Positions 26,584 to 35,883 are shown, counted from the stretch's first letter. The stretch is DNA of 64,000 nt from Pedobacter sp. AJM (GCF_002197755.1 NZ_NHOT01000004.1:124001-188000), one strand, 5' to 3'. A program made the numbers and translations. The notes: generated by a model from the sequence alone, not told the origin.

Positions 26584-27279
26584 ATGCTTCAAGCCATTGC
26601 ATTATCCAAAAATTACGGATCATATCAAGCCCTTAATCAATTAAACCTTACTGTTAATCAGGGTGAGGTATACTGCCTGCTGGGGCAGAATGGTGCCGGT
26701 AAAACGACCACCATAAACTTATTTCTGGGCTTTATAGCGCCGAGTAACGGAAAAATTTTAATTGACAATGAAGAGGTTTCTGTGGATGATCATCAACGTC
26801 GAAAACACCTTGCCTATATCCCGGAAGTAGTGATGCTTTACGGAAATCTCTCTGCCATAGAAAACCTGGATTACTTTTCTAAACTGGCGGGTTTCGATTA
26901 TCGTGAGCAGGAATTGATTCAGTTTTTAACCAATTGTGGTTTGCAATCTACCGCCCACCACAAACACCTGGCAGGATTTAGCAAGGGCATGCGCCAGAAA
27001 GTGGGCATTGCCATTGCCGTGGCTAAAAATGCAAAGATCATTCTCATGGATGAACCCACCAGCGGACTCGATCCTAAAGCTACAGCAGAATTTACCGAAC
27101 TGGTTAAAAAACTTGCATCGGAAGGTAAATCCATCCTGATGGCCACGCATGATATTTTCAATGCGGTAAGCTTAGGCACACATATTGGCATTATGAAACA
27201 AGGCGAACTGATTCACACCTTAAAAGCCAGTGAAATTTCAGCTTCAGATCTTCAGGAATTATACTTACAAACCATTTAA
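26584..27279 (+). CDS. ABC transporter ATP-binding protein
   Basis: This ATPase of about 231 residues has Walker A GQNGAGKTTT, signature LAGFSKGMRQKVGIA, and Walker B IILMDEPTSGLD followed by the switch His in MATHDI. It fits the ABC-2 exporter class (NosF/CcmA-like), which energises membrane permeases. It is the first gene of an operon with a TonB-dependent receptor and two ABC-2-type permeases. The ATG at 26584 is chosen because the upstream TTG falls inside the -7 box. Transport direction and substrate are not clear; the mix with an outer-membrane receptor is unusual. Confidence 0.93.
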   Translation: MLQAIALSKNYGSYQALNQLNLTVNQGEVYCLLGQNGAGKTTTINLFLGFIAPSNGKILIDNEEVSVDDHQRRKHLAYIPEVVMLYGNLSAIENLDYFSKLAGFDYREQELIQFLTNCGLQSTAHHKHLAGFSKGMRQKVGIAIAVAKNAKIILMDEPTSGLDPKATAEFTELVKKLASEGKSILMATHDIFNAVSLGTHIGIMKQGELIHTLKASEISASDLQELYLQTI

Positions 27280-27292
27280 TAACAACGTTTTA

Positions 27293-29800
27293 ATGGATCA
27301 AATCAATAAACCCCGTCAGATATGGCGGTTAATATCCTTTTTTTTATTTTTCAATATTATAACCCTCGCTGCCACCGCACAGGTTCAGGTTATCGGGAAG
27401 GTCAATGACCTGCAAGGTAACGGAATCAACAAAGCGACCATCAGATTCAAAAGCGGTAAAGACCAGTTAAATCTCAGCAGCGATTCAGCAGGATTTTTTT
27501 CCATTATCCTGCCAAAACCAGCCAATTATACGATTACGGTGAGTGCAGTAGGCTACAGTAGCTTTTCGCAGAATTATTTCCTCAATAGTTCTGATGGTTT
27601 AAAATTAGACCCTATCGTTTTAACACCAGCGAATGAAGAATTGCAAACGGTAGAAGTGGTAGGTACCAATGCCAAAAAGTATTACGGTAACTATTCCTTT
27701 TCGGCAACTAAAACGGCTACCTTGAATAAGGATATTCCACAGGCCATTTCATCCATATCAAAAGAATTGATTGCCGACAGACAGGCCGCCGTGCTTTCTG
27801 ATGCGGTTAAAAATGTAACCAGTGTGTCGCAAAGTAGTTTTTACAATCAGTTTTCTATTCGTGGTATTAACCAGAACGAAGAAGGAACAATCATCAACGG
27901 GATGCGCACCCGCCAAAATTATTTTAACCAGCCACTAACCAATAACCTGGAAAGAATTGAGGTCATTAAAGGCCCGGCAAGTGCCACATTCTCCAGTGTT
28001 GATCCGGGTGGAAGTATCAATCTGGTTACTAAAAAACCTTTAAGTGAAGACCGGAAAGAAATCAGCATCTCTGGCGGAAGCTTCAGTACCGTTCGTGGCG
28101 CACTGGATTTTACCGGTCCTTTAAACGCTGAAAAAACCTTGCTCTACCGCCTGAATTTAGGTTATGAAGATAGCAAAAGCTTTAGAGACCTGCAATTTAG
28201 AAAGGGGTACATTATTGCACCATCCTTCTCCTACATTCCTAACGATAAAACCAGTTTAAATGTAGAAGTAGTGATGAACAACAGCAATTCGAGATTGGAT
28301 CGCGGCCAGCCTATCTTTGGCGCAATAGCCGGTAAAACGGATCTGAACAGTACTCCTATCCATTTTAACCTGGGGGCCAGTAATGATAAGTTTAATACGC
28401 AAGACCTGATGCTGATGGCTAATTTCTCGCATAAAATTTCAAAAGACATTTCTTTCAACATGGCTTATATGAAACAAAACTGGAGCGAGGATTTAGTGGA
28501 GCACCGTACCAACAATGCCTTTGCAGTTGATGAAAATAACCAGCCCATCCGCAGTTTGGCCGGCATGATTGCCGTTCAGCGTCAGCAAAAATTTGCCACC
28601 GATAATCTCAGTACTTATCTGGCTATCAATACCCGTACTTTTGGGTTAGCGCATAAGATTGTAGGGGGTTACGACCACATTGTGAATCAAAAATTAAGAG
28701 GTGGTGGGATCAATACGGCTCAGGGCTATCGCTTGAAAGACGGTACAATTGCAACCCGGTATGATGTAACTAAAAAAGACCTTTATCAATTTAAGGTGGT
28801 AAATGGCGTGAATGCACCGGTTCCTAATGTGGAACATTTTAACCTCGCCAATCCATCTTATACCCTGAAAAACCTGAATGATTATGTCTTCTCTAAAGTA
28901 GAAATTGCCCCATCCTATTACCTCATTAATGGCATTTATCTTCAGGATCAGATCAAATATGATCAGTTAACTTTAACATTGGGACTCAGACAGGAATGGT
29001 ATGAAGATTACGCCAATTACCAGCTTTCAAATGAAAGTAAAATCAGCCGGCACAAGTTGTTGCCAAGGCTTGGCATTACCTATGCGGTAAATTCACACAT
29101 CAACATTTACGGAACCTATCTTCAGGGGTACCAGCCACAAGGAAACACATCCAGTCTGGTTATTGTTCCGCCGCCGGCTGGTTCCAATTTTAAACCCCTT
29201 GAAAGTAACCTGAAAGAATTGGGTGCCAAATCTGAATGGCTTGGGGGCAATCTGATGGTTAATGTTTCCCTGTTTGAAATTAACCAGAAAAACCTGTTGA
29301 TGAATGCCAATGATCCTTTTGATGTAAATCGCTTAATTGAACGGGGTGCGCAGCGAAGCAGGGGAATTGAGGTGGAATCTTCTGGCTTTATCAGGCCAAA
29401 CTGGCAATTTAACATCGGCTATAGTTATGTTGATGCCATTGTAACCGAAGATCTTGATCCATTGATCATCGGCCAGCGTGTGCAAAATACACCTAAACAC
29501 AGTGCCAGCTTATGGACGCGTTACAACCTCGAAAACAGACTTTTAAAGGGAGTAGGAATTGGCGCAGGATTACAATACAGCGGTAATAAACTTCCCCTGT
29601 ATATCAGAGATTTTACGCTGCCCGCCTATACCGTAGCTGATGCCGCCATTTATTACAGCCCGGCAGCATCAAGAGTTCAGTTGGCCATGAATATCAATAA
29701 CATCTTCAATAAAACTTATTGGGTGGGTGCCCAGAATTACCTGCGCCTTTTCCCTGGTACGCCAAGAAATGTCATGTTTAATGTAACCTACAGAATCTAA
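27293..29800 (+). CDS. TonB-dependent siderophore-type receptor
   Basis: This receptor of about 835 residues starts at ATG 27293 with a signal peptide ending near ITLAATAQ. A carboxypeptidase-regulatory-like domain (VIGKVNDLQGNGINKATIRF) comes next. The plug has SIRGINQNEEGTIINGMRTR and GPASATFSSVDPGGSINLVT, as in siderophore receptors, and the barrel ends TPRNVMFNVTYRI. It imports a metal chelate or similar ligand using TonB energy. Its stop codon overlaps the ATG of the next permease gene (TAATG), so it is tightly coupled to it. The ligand is unknown. Confidence 0.92.
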   Translation: MDQINKPRQIWRLISFFLFFNIITLAATAQVQVIGKVNDLQGNGINKATIRFKSGKDQLNLSSDSAGFFSIILPKPANYTITVSAVGYSSFSQNYFLNSSDGLKLDPIVLTPANEELQTVEVVGTNAKKYYGNYSFSATKTATLNKDIPQAISSISKELIADRQAAVLSDAVKNVTSVSQSSFYNQFSIRGINQNEEGTIINGMRTRQNYFNQPLTNNLERIEVIKGPASATFSSVDPGGSINLVTKKPLSEDRKEISISGGSFSTVRGALDFTGPLNAEKTLLYRLNLGYEDSKSFRDLQFRKGYIIAPSFSYIPNDKTSLNVEVVMNNSNSRLDRGQPIFGAIAGKTDLNSTPIHFNLGASNDKFNTQDLMLMANFSHKISKDISFNMAYMKQNWSEDLVEHRTNNAFAVDENNQPIRSLAGMIAVQRQQKFATDNLSTYLAINTRTFGLAHKIVGGYDHIVNQKLRGGGINTAQGYRLKDGTIATRYDVTKKDLYQFKVVNGVNAPVPNVEHFNLANPSYTLKNLNDYVFSKVEIAPSYYLINGIYLQDQIKYDQLTLTLGLRQEWYEDYANYQLSNESKISRHKLLPRLGITYAVNSHINIYGTYLQGYQPQGNTSSLVIVPPPAGSNFKPLESNLKELGAKSEWLGGNLMVNVSLFEINQKNLLMNANDPFDVNRLIERGAQRSRGIEVESSGFIRPNWQFNIGYSYVDAIVTEDLDPLIIGQRVQNTPKHSASLWTRYNLENRLLKGVGIGAGLQYSGNKLPLYIRDFTLPAYTVADAAIYYSPAASRVQLAMNINNIFNKTYWVGAQNYLRLFPGTPRNVMFNVTYRI

Positions 29801-31245
29801 TGCCAAATATCACTTTAACCATTGCCAAACAAACCTACAAATCAACCTTTGGAAATAAAGCTACATTAGTGCTGACCATTTTGCTGGGACTTTCGCTTGG
29901 CCTGGCTACCTATGTAGGCTGGCAGAATTTTAAAACACAAAATAATCAACGGCTCTACTATAAAAATATGGTCAGGGCACAGTGGCTGGCCAAACCGGAT
30001 AAACATCCACACCGGATGGCACATTATGGCTATCTTGCTTTTCGTGAAAAACATGAACTGAGTTTCTTCGACTTTGGGATTGAAAGCTTTGCCGGTGTTT
30101 CTATTTTTCTGGAAGCACATAAGCAAAATACAGTAAATTTCAGTGAGGCCGGTTTTTCGAACGGAATGCTGCGCTTTGGAGAGATCAGTATTGCGATGGT
30201 ATTGCAATTACTGGTTCCGCTACTCATCTTTTTTCTGGGCTACAATAGTATTTCTGCCGAGCGTGAATCGGGAACCCTGAAAATTTTGCTTTGTCAGAAC
30301 GTCAGCTGGAAAAAACTGCTTTGGGGTAAAACACTGGGCATCATTGGCGTAGTCCTTACCATTTTTATCCCGCTCATTCTGTTGACGATTTTGCTTTGGG
30401 CATCATTAAGTAACTGGCAAATCAGTTTAGATGCAACGCTTCGGCTGGTGATTTTAATTTTAAGCTATTCCATTTACTTTTTCATTGTTTCTGCCCTGAC
30501 CATATTGGTTTCTGCCTTTCAGCGAAGCTCTAAAACCGCATTGATTACCTTACTATCCTGCTGGATATTTTTCGTCATCTTAATGCCGAGAATCATTCAG
30601 GCCATTGGTACCAAAATTCACCCCACTCCTTCCAAAATTGAATTTGCGGATGCCATATCTTCGGATATTCAAAAACAAGGTGATAGCCATGACCCGAATG
30701 ATCCGCATTTTGCAGCCATTAAAGATTCGTTATTGCAGAAGTATCAGGTTGATGATGTGAAAAAACTGCCCTTTAATTATGGCGGTTATATTATGGCAGA
30801 AGGCGAAAGAATTACTTCCGGCATTTACAGCGATCATCAGCGGCAGCTGAATAATACTTTCGATAAGCAAAACAGCTTTACCGTATTTGCCGGTTTGTTC
30901 AACCCTTATTTATCACTGAAGCAAATTTCTATGGCCCTAACGGCATCGGATTTTAAAACTTATGTTGATTTCCAGAACCAGGCTGAGGCTTACCGGTATG
31001 GATTGGCGCAGAAAATGAACAAACTTCAAATCGATAAAATTAGTAACCATGCACCTGGTGAACATGAAAAGCCATTGTCTATCAGTAAATCCAACTGGGC
31101 AGAACAACCTGATTTCAATTATAAATTTGATCATTTGAGTCATGTTTTAACCCATGAACTGCTATCGCTGGTGGCTTTGTTCGTTTGGTTCATTGCCATT
31201 CTGTTCTTTCTCCAATATTCATCTAAATGGCTTAAAACCATCTAA
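29800..31245 (+). CDS. ABC-2-type permease with DUF3526-like region (first copy)
   Basis: This 481-residue permease has one N-terminal membrane helix, then a roughly 130-residue extracytoplasmic part with KHPHRMAHYGYLAFREK. Helices follow from about residue 130 with LGYNSISAERESGTLKILL, the ABC-2/NosY signature loop, and a second extracytoplasmic stretch precedes the last helix. The features fit the DUF3526 permease group that pairs with NosF-like ATPases. It starts at the overlapping TAATG of the receptor gene and is followed after 7 bases by a second, related permease, suggesting a heterodimeric membrane channel. Confidence 0.88.
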   Translation: MPNITLTIAKQTYKSTFGNKATLVLTILLGLSLGLATYVGWQNFKTQNNQRLYYKNMVRAQWLAKPDKHPHRMAHYGYLAFREKHELSFFDFGIESFAGVSIFLEAHKQNTVNFSEAGFSNGMLRFGEISIAMVLQLLVPLLIFFLGYNSISAERESGTLKILLCQNVSWKKLLWGKTLGIIGVVLTIFIPLILLTILLWASLSNWQISLDATLRLVILILSYSIYFFIVSALTILVSAFQRSSKTALITLLSCWIFFVILMPRIIQAIGTKIHPTPSKIEFADAISSDIQKQGDSHDPNDPHFAAIKDSLLQKYQVDDVKKLPFNYGGYIMAEGERITSGIYSDHQRQLNNTFDKQNSFTVFAGLFNPYLSLKQISMALTASDFKTYVDFQNQAEAYRYGLAQKMNKLQIDKISNHAPGEHEKPLSISKSNWAEQPDFNYKFDHLSHVLTHELLSLVALFVWFIAILFFLQYSSKWLKTI

Positions 31246-31252
31246 CATCATT

Positions 31253-32632
31253 ATGAAAAAAAGCACCTCCATTTTAGAATTTAAACTTTTCTTCAGAAAT
31301 CGTTCGGCCTGGATAGGTATTTTGGTATTGCTGCTAACCGGCGTTGCCGGATTATATTTTGGAAAAACGTTTATTGCCAACCAGCAGTCAGTAATTGAAA
31401 AGGCAGCCGTATTGCAAAAGAAAAACACGCTTGAAAATATCAGGCATTTTAACAAGGACATCGGGTTAATTTTCTTCCATAACAAATTCTCTACTGCCAA
31501 TTTACCCGATCGATGGGCAGCCTTTGCAAACGGTCAGCGGGATGTGAATCCTTATCTAATATCGGTAACGATGCTGGGCATAGAAGGACAGCTTTATGAT
31601 ACCGATATCACCAATCCGGTAAGCATGCTTTTAGGCAATATGGACCTGAGCTTTGTGTACCTGTTTTTGTTTCCCCTTGTGATTATTGCTTTCACTTACA
31701 ACCTCATTTCAGAACAGCAGGAAAGTGGCATATGGTCCTTACTTAAATCGCAAACCAATGCACTGACAAAAGTGATCTGGCGAAAATTCCTGATTAGGAT
31801 AGCAGCTGTTTTTGCAGTAGCCTTTTTACTACTTACCGCAGCGGTTATTTACTTGCATTTACCTGTAGACTCCACCCTGGCAGCCGTTACGGGATTAATC
31901 ATCCTATACCTGGCTTTCTGGTTTGCGGTTTCAATCTTTATCGTTTCATTAGGGCGTTCTTCCAGCTACAATGCATCCGCTCTGGTAGCCATCTGGGTAG
32001 CCATTTGCATTGTAATCCCCGCATCTTTAAATCTTTTTCTAACCAAAAAATACGGCGTGCCTGAAGCGCTACAGAATGTGATTAACCAACGCGAGGGTTA
32101 TCATGAAAAGTGGGATATGCCAAAGGAAGTTACCATGAAACCCTTTTTTGAACACTATCCGCAGTTAAAGAAATATCCTTTTCCGGCCGATAAAACTTTT
32201 AGCTGGTTCTGGTATTATGGCATGCAGCAAATGGGTGATGACCAGGCGATAAAAAGCCGGTTGGCAGTAGCTCGTAAATTAGCATCCCGTCAGCATTTCA
32301 CCAACATAGCTGCACTTTTTTTTCCGACCATTCAAACCCAGCTGGCGGTAAATGAGCTGGCCGGATCTGACTTGAGTGCACACCTCGAATTTCAACAAAA
32401 GGTAAGAGATAATCATGAAAAAATTCGCCTGCACTTCTACCCCAGTATCTTTCAGGAAAAAGACATCGCCTCTACAGATATTAAAAACGTTGGATTAAAA
32501 AAATTCATTCCAACCAAGATTCACAACTGGAGCAGGCTTCTACCTTTATTAACCTGGACCTTGATTATGGGTACATTTGCGGTTAGAAACCTAAAATGCA
32601 GTGCTTTAATGAGAAATACAGATACCAGGTAA
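31253..32632 (+). CDS. ABC-2-type permease with DUF3526-like region (second copy)
   Basis: This permease of about 459 residues starts at ATG 31253 (MKKSTSILEFKLFFRNRSAW). It shares its layout with the preceding permease: an N-terminal helix, an extracytoplasmic insert, then helices with FTYNLISEQQESGIWSLLKS, the equivalent of the ABC-2 loop. It is divergent enough to be an old paralogue. It is probably the other half of the transporter powered by the operon's ATPase. It ends just ahead of a strong bidirectional terminator. Confidence 0.87.
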   Translation: MKKSTSILEFKLFFRNRSAWIGILVLLLTGVAGLYFGKTFIANQQSVIEKAAVLQKKNTLENIRHFNKDIGLIFFHNKFSTANLPDRWAAFANGQRDVNPYLISVTMLGIEGQLYDTDITNPVSMLLGNMDLSFVYLFLFPLVIIAFTYNLISEQQESGIWSLLKSQTNALTKVIWRKFLIRIAAVFAVAFLLLTAAVIYLHLPVDSTLAAVTGLIILYLAFWFAVSIFIVSLGRSSSYNASALVAIWVAICIVIPASLNLFLTKKYGVPEALQNVINQREGYHEKWDMPKEVTMKPFFEHYPQLKKYPFPADKTFSWFWYYGMQQMGDDQAIKSRLAVARKLASRQHFTNIAALFFPTIQTQLAVNELAGSDLSAHLEFQQKVRDNHEKIRLHFYPSIFQEKDIASTDIKNVGLKKFIPTKIHNWSRLLPLLTWTLIMGTFAVRNLKCSALMRNTDTR

Positions 32633-32655
32633 CCTTGGTAAGGTAGAAACTTCTG

Positions 32656-32691
32656 AAAACGAGTCGTAGCGAAATGCTATGACTCGTTTTT
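32656..32691. terminator. Strong terminator after the ABC/TonB operon
   Basis: A long stem (AAAACGAGTC with GTAGC / GCTATGACTCGTTTT, a few mispairs near the loop) is followed by a T-run, and A-rich bases on the other side make it usable in both directions. It lies between the operon and the GH2 relic. Confidence 0.85.
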
Positions 32692-32728
32692 GCACCATGA
32701 TATCTAAGGCATTAAGGAAGTTAAATAA

Positions 32729-32943
32729 ATAATAATGATCGGTATTCTGATCTTTCTGGTGAGCCTGTTTCATATTGTACGGGCAAATTGTATCTCGTTT
32801 TTTCCCGGTTTTAAAGATCAAAAATGCCTTTCCATTACCGGCTTCATTTCCTAAAGACCAGAAAATTACTGCAGCGTGGTTTTTATCGTGCCCCACTAAA
32901 GCTACCATCCGGGCGAGATGTGCATCACGATAGCCATTAATGA
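32729..32943 (-). pseudogene. Relic of a GH2 family glycoside hydrolase (beta-galactosidase-like)
   Basis: The minus-strand frame reads NGYRDAHLARMVALVGHDKN then HAAVIFWSLGNEAGNGKAF, followed by KKRDTICPYNMKQAH. This is the conserved catalytic segment of GH2 beta-galactosidases (compare the ERDKNHPSVIxWSLGNEAGNG motif with its acid/base Glu), then the usual K-RD-xRP region. Only about 70 residues survive. There is no start, no neighbouring GH2 domain and no in-frame extension. It lies immediately after the stop of the NADH dehydrogenase gene on the same strand. It is a broken gene, not a working enzyme. Confidence 0.75.
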
Positions 32944-34209
32944 TTAATATTTTTTCTCTACCTCATCATCTGGCCGGATGATGAGCCTTAAAGTTGGGTC
33001 ATTGGTGATGAAACTCCATAACCAGTTGAAAGCCAGCTTCGCTTTGTTCCTGAAACCAGCAATTGGAATAATGTGGATAAATAACCAAACCAGCCAGGCA
33101 AAAAATCCCCGGAAAAATCCCTTTGGCAAATCGACCACTGCCTTAAACTTGGCAATAATGGCCATTGAGCCCTTATCATTATATTTAAAGGCCTTCATTG
33201 GTTTGCCATGATCAACCGCCGACAAATTTTCGCCCAGCAAATCACCTTGCTGGATGGCCACTTGCGCGAGTTGAGGATGTCCATTGGTAAAGGCAGCATC
33301 ACTCAACTGCATACACTGATCACCAATGGCATAAACGCCTTTCAAGCCTTCCACCTGATTAAATGCATCCACAAGAATCCTTCGCCCCTTTCCTATCGCC
33401 TCTTTTGGCAGCCCCGGAACTTCGCGGGCGATTACACCTGAAGCCCAGATTAAGGTTGCTGCTTCGATCTCCGTACCATCTGAAAGTGATACCACCTGTC
33501 CATCGTAATTCTGCACCAGTTTACCCAGCATAATTTCTACACCAAGGTTTTTAAGCACCTTAATGGCCTCTGCCTGGCTTTTATCACTCATTGGTGCCAG
33601 AAGTGTTTGCAAGCCGTCAACCAGATAGATTTTACCCAAACCGGATTTTGCTTCCGGATAATCTTTTTTAATGATATGACTACCCATTTCGGCCATCATG
33701 CCGGCAAGCTCAACACCTGTTGGTCCGCCACCTGCAATGACAATACTGGAAAGTCTCTTTTTGTCAATATCCTGATCAGACCGCACTGCTTTTTCCAGCT
33801 GAAGTAAGATATGATTGCGCATCCGGAGCGAATCGTCAATACTTTTCATGGGCAAAGCATGCTCCTTAATGCGATCATTTCCGAAAAAATTGGTTTCCGT
33901 CCCCATTGCCAGTACCAGAATATCATAATCAAGTGTACCATTATCAGTCACCACCTTATGCTGTTCAGGAATTAGCTCTTTCAATACCCCCATAAAAAAG
34001 CGGGTGTTTTGATTATGAAACATTTTCCTGAAAGGATAAATAATGTTGGATGCTTCAATAAAAGCAGTCCCAACCTGATATAATAGTGGTGGAAAGAAAT
34101 GGTAATTATGCTGATCTACAAGGGTAACCTGATGTGATGTACTTTTTGATAGCTTTTTAGCCAGGTTAAGCCCTGCAAAGCCACCGCCAATGATGACAAC
34201 TTTTTTCAT
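32944..34209 (-). CDS. Type II NADH dehydrogenase (NDH-2)
   Basis: This 421-residue flavoprotein has an N-terminal FAD motif KVVIIGGGFAGLNLAKKL, the second nucleotide-binding motif IVIAGGGPTGVELAGMMAEM near residue 165, and YAIGDQC near residue 295. A C-terminal amphipathic/hydrophobic stretch (about residues 365-390) suits membrane association. The single-subunit NDH-2 passes electrons from NADH to quinone without pumping protons. It is transcribed alone, and its stop abuts the GH2 relic. Confidence 0.93.
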   Translation of the reverse strand: MKKVVIIGGGFAGLNLAKKLSKSTSHQVTLVDQHNYHFFPPLLYQVGTAFIEASNIIYPFRKMFHNQNTRFFMGVLKELIPEQHKVVTDNGTLDYDILVLAMGTETNFFGNDRIKEHALPMKSIDDSLRMRNHILLQLEKAVRSDQDIDKKRLSSIVIAGGGPTGVELAGMMAEMGSHIIKKDYPEAKSGLGKIYLVDGLQTLLAPMSDKSQAEAIKVLKNLGVEIMLGKLVQNYDGQVVSLSDGTEIEAATLIWASGVIAREVPGLPKEAIGKGRRILVDAFNQVEGLKGVYAIGDQCMQLSDAAFTNGHPQLAQVAIQQGDLLGENLSAVDHGKPMKAFKYNDKGSMAIIAKFKAVVDLPKGFFRGFFAWLVWLFIHIIPIAGFRNKAKLAFNWLWSFITNDPTLRLIIRPDDEVEKKY

Positions 34210-34391
34210 ATAAGATTTTTAATGCTGTTCACGGAGGGTTCAAATTTTATAAATAGAATACCGCTACTATTTTTGCCTGATAACAACAGAACAAACTTTA
34301 AGCGATAAAGTTAGGATTTATTCAATTTTATCTGAATAATTTGCAATGAATTGATGGTTTGTTAGCTTTTAAGAATTTAAATTCGTGATTT

Positions 34392-34811
34392 TATAAAAAA
34401 CGACCTGTTCTGAGCATTCTATTTTTAATCTACTTAGGCGGCGCCTATGGACAAGATTTTCTAAATCAATTTTGAGGCCATTGACGCAGACACTGGATTG
34501 CCGAATAACAATCTCATTCACGGCTGGCAAGAGATATTTTATAAATCAAAGAATAAACCAGGCAAAAAAGTTTGTTACCATAAGCTTGGACATTGAGCCA
34601 GAAAACCCTTCCGGATTGATAATATCAGAACTACAAAAAGTTGGCATAACCTTTAATAAGAAGCAGGGACTAACCATTAAAGCGTGAGTCCGTAGCAAAA
34701 GAACAATCGGACCTATTGGATAAGTTTGTTAAATATAAGCAGCCTGACTCCAAGCATCCCATTTCTAATGATAAAAAATTACCTAAAAAATGGTATAGGA
34801 CGGGTAATTGA
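34392..34811 (+). pseudogene. Degraded secreted-protein gene
   Basis: Several frames in turn carry protein-like sequence. First comes a signal-peptide-like stretch LSILFLIYLGGAYGQDFLNQ that lacks any ATG. Next, after a frame change, IDADTGLPNNNLIHGW resembles the opening of a carboxypeptidase-regulatory-like domain. Then, in a third frame, VTISLDIEPENPSGLIISEL continues with QKVGITFNKKQGL. Last, EQSDLLDKFVKYKQPDSKHP ends in KKWYRTGN and a stop. The sum looks like a Bacteroidota secreted protein broken by frameshifts. Its intact family is uncertain. Confidence 0.45.
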
Positions 34812-34908
34812 CACGGGTTTATCTTTGACCAACCTTTTAAATGGTTTTTAAAGGCCTATTATAATTCACATACATCCATTTTATTTAACCGTAATTCAAT
34901 TGATCTCA

Positions 34909-35538
34909 ATGAAAAAGCAATTATTAATGATGTCCTTTTTTATGGCTCTTGGCGTTATTGCATCAGCCCAGTCTAAATCTAAAAGTAAGGCTACGCCGAA
35001 GGCGAAAACTGAAACCAAAACGATGGCTTCCAGAAACAACACCCCTTCTCTTAGGGCTTATGGCAAGGGAGATAACCTGTTAAATATAGGTATTGGCATC
35101 GGGAGCCCGTTTTTTGGCTCAGGTTACTCTTCATCACTGCCGGTTAATCCGAGTGTGTCTTACGAAAAAGGTATTACGGATGAAATCAGCGTAGGTGGAC
35201 AAGTAGCTTATGCGAGTTCTAAGTATAATTCAGATTTTCCGGGTTCAAATTATAGCTTTAAGCAAAATGCTTTTTATATCGGTGCCCGTGGTTCATATCA
35301 TTTTAATGAACTGTTTAAGCTGGATCCAAAGTTTGATGTTTATGGGGGTGCCAGTCTTGGTTATGTGGTGGTTAGCACAAGCAATGACCAGGGTTTTGGC
35401 GGCACTACAGGCAGCGGTATAGGTTTTGGTTTGTTTGCAGGAGGTAAATACTATTTCTCTACTAAAACCAGTGTATTTACAGAACTTGGTTATCAGAGTC
35501 TGGCATTGCTGAATGTAGGTATCGCATTTAAGCTTTAA
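34909..35538 (+). CDS. Outer-membrane beta-barrel protein
   Basis: This protein of about 209 residues starts at ATG 34909 with a signal peptide (MKKQLLMMSFFMALGVIASAQ). A Lys/Ser/Thr-rich linker comes next, then a small barrel domain (LNIGIGIGSPFFGSGYSS and later GIGFGLFAGGKYYFSTKTS). The alternating pattern and Gly/aromatic content fit an 8-stranded porin-like or OmpX/OprF-type outer-membrane protein. The ORF is open nine bases further upstream from a TTG, but the ATG gives the better signal peptide. Function is unknown; a terminator follows. Confidence 0.82.
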   Translation: MKKQLLMMSFFMALGVIASAQSKSKSKATPKAKTETKTMASRNNTPSLRAYGKGDNLLNIGIGIGSPFFGSGYSSSLPVNPSVSYEKGITDEISVGGQVAYASSKYNSDFPGSNYSFKQNAFYIGARGSYHFNELFKLDPKFDVYGGASLGYVVVSTSNDQGFGGTTGSGIGFGLFAGGKYYFSTKTSVFTELGYQSLALLNVGIAFKL

Positions 35539-35623
35539 TCTCTATAAAGTATACTTTCTTCTGACTCACTTAAATCCCTGAAAGTTCATTTAAATACTCA
35601 TTTTAAATCCCTAAAGGGTTATG

Positions 35624-35653
35624 AAAAGCTTCACATCACGTGGAGCTTTTTTT
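35624..35653 (+). terminator. Terminator after the small barrel gene
   Basis: A 10-bp stem with one G-T pair (AAAGCTTCAC / GTGGAGCTTT) is followed by seven T. It separates the barrel gene from the regulatory region of the LytTR gene. Confidence 0.75.
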
Positions 35654-35838
35654 GTAAAATGGCATTTAAGTACAAGCTAAAGATTATAGATCAGCCGGTT
35701 AATGATGGTGCTATTGTCTCATCATTTGAATAGCTGACAAGCACACTTAAAAAATATAGTGAGCAGTGTTTATATTTAAGATTTGACATGTTCTGACTTA
35801 ACTGGTAATTACTAAATTCTTCTGATAATTATGACAAA

Positions 35839-35870
35839 TACATTTGTTAAATATAGTATTTAAACTATAT
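35839..35870 (+). promoter_or_regulatory. -7 box and dyad upstream of the LytTR regulator
   Basis: TACATTTG (35839-35846) fits TAnnTTTG. Just after it, ATATAGT-N6-ACTATAT (35851-35870) is a perfect 7-bp dyad ending 13 bases before the gene's ATG. The dyad overlaps the expected transcription start and could be an operator, perhaps autoregulatory. Confidence 0.4.
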
Positions 35871-35883
35871 TAGGAGTTTTGAT

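Noticed and set aside
34472..34687. 71-codon plus-strand ORF taken as a small gene
   Set aside because: Only its second half reads as protein and it joins better with pieces in the neighbouring frames, so it is treated as part of a pseudogene.
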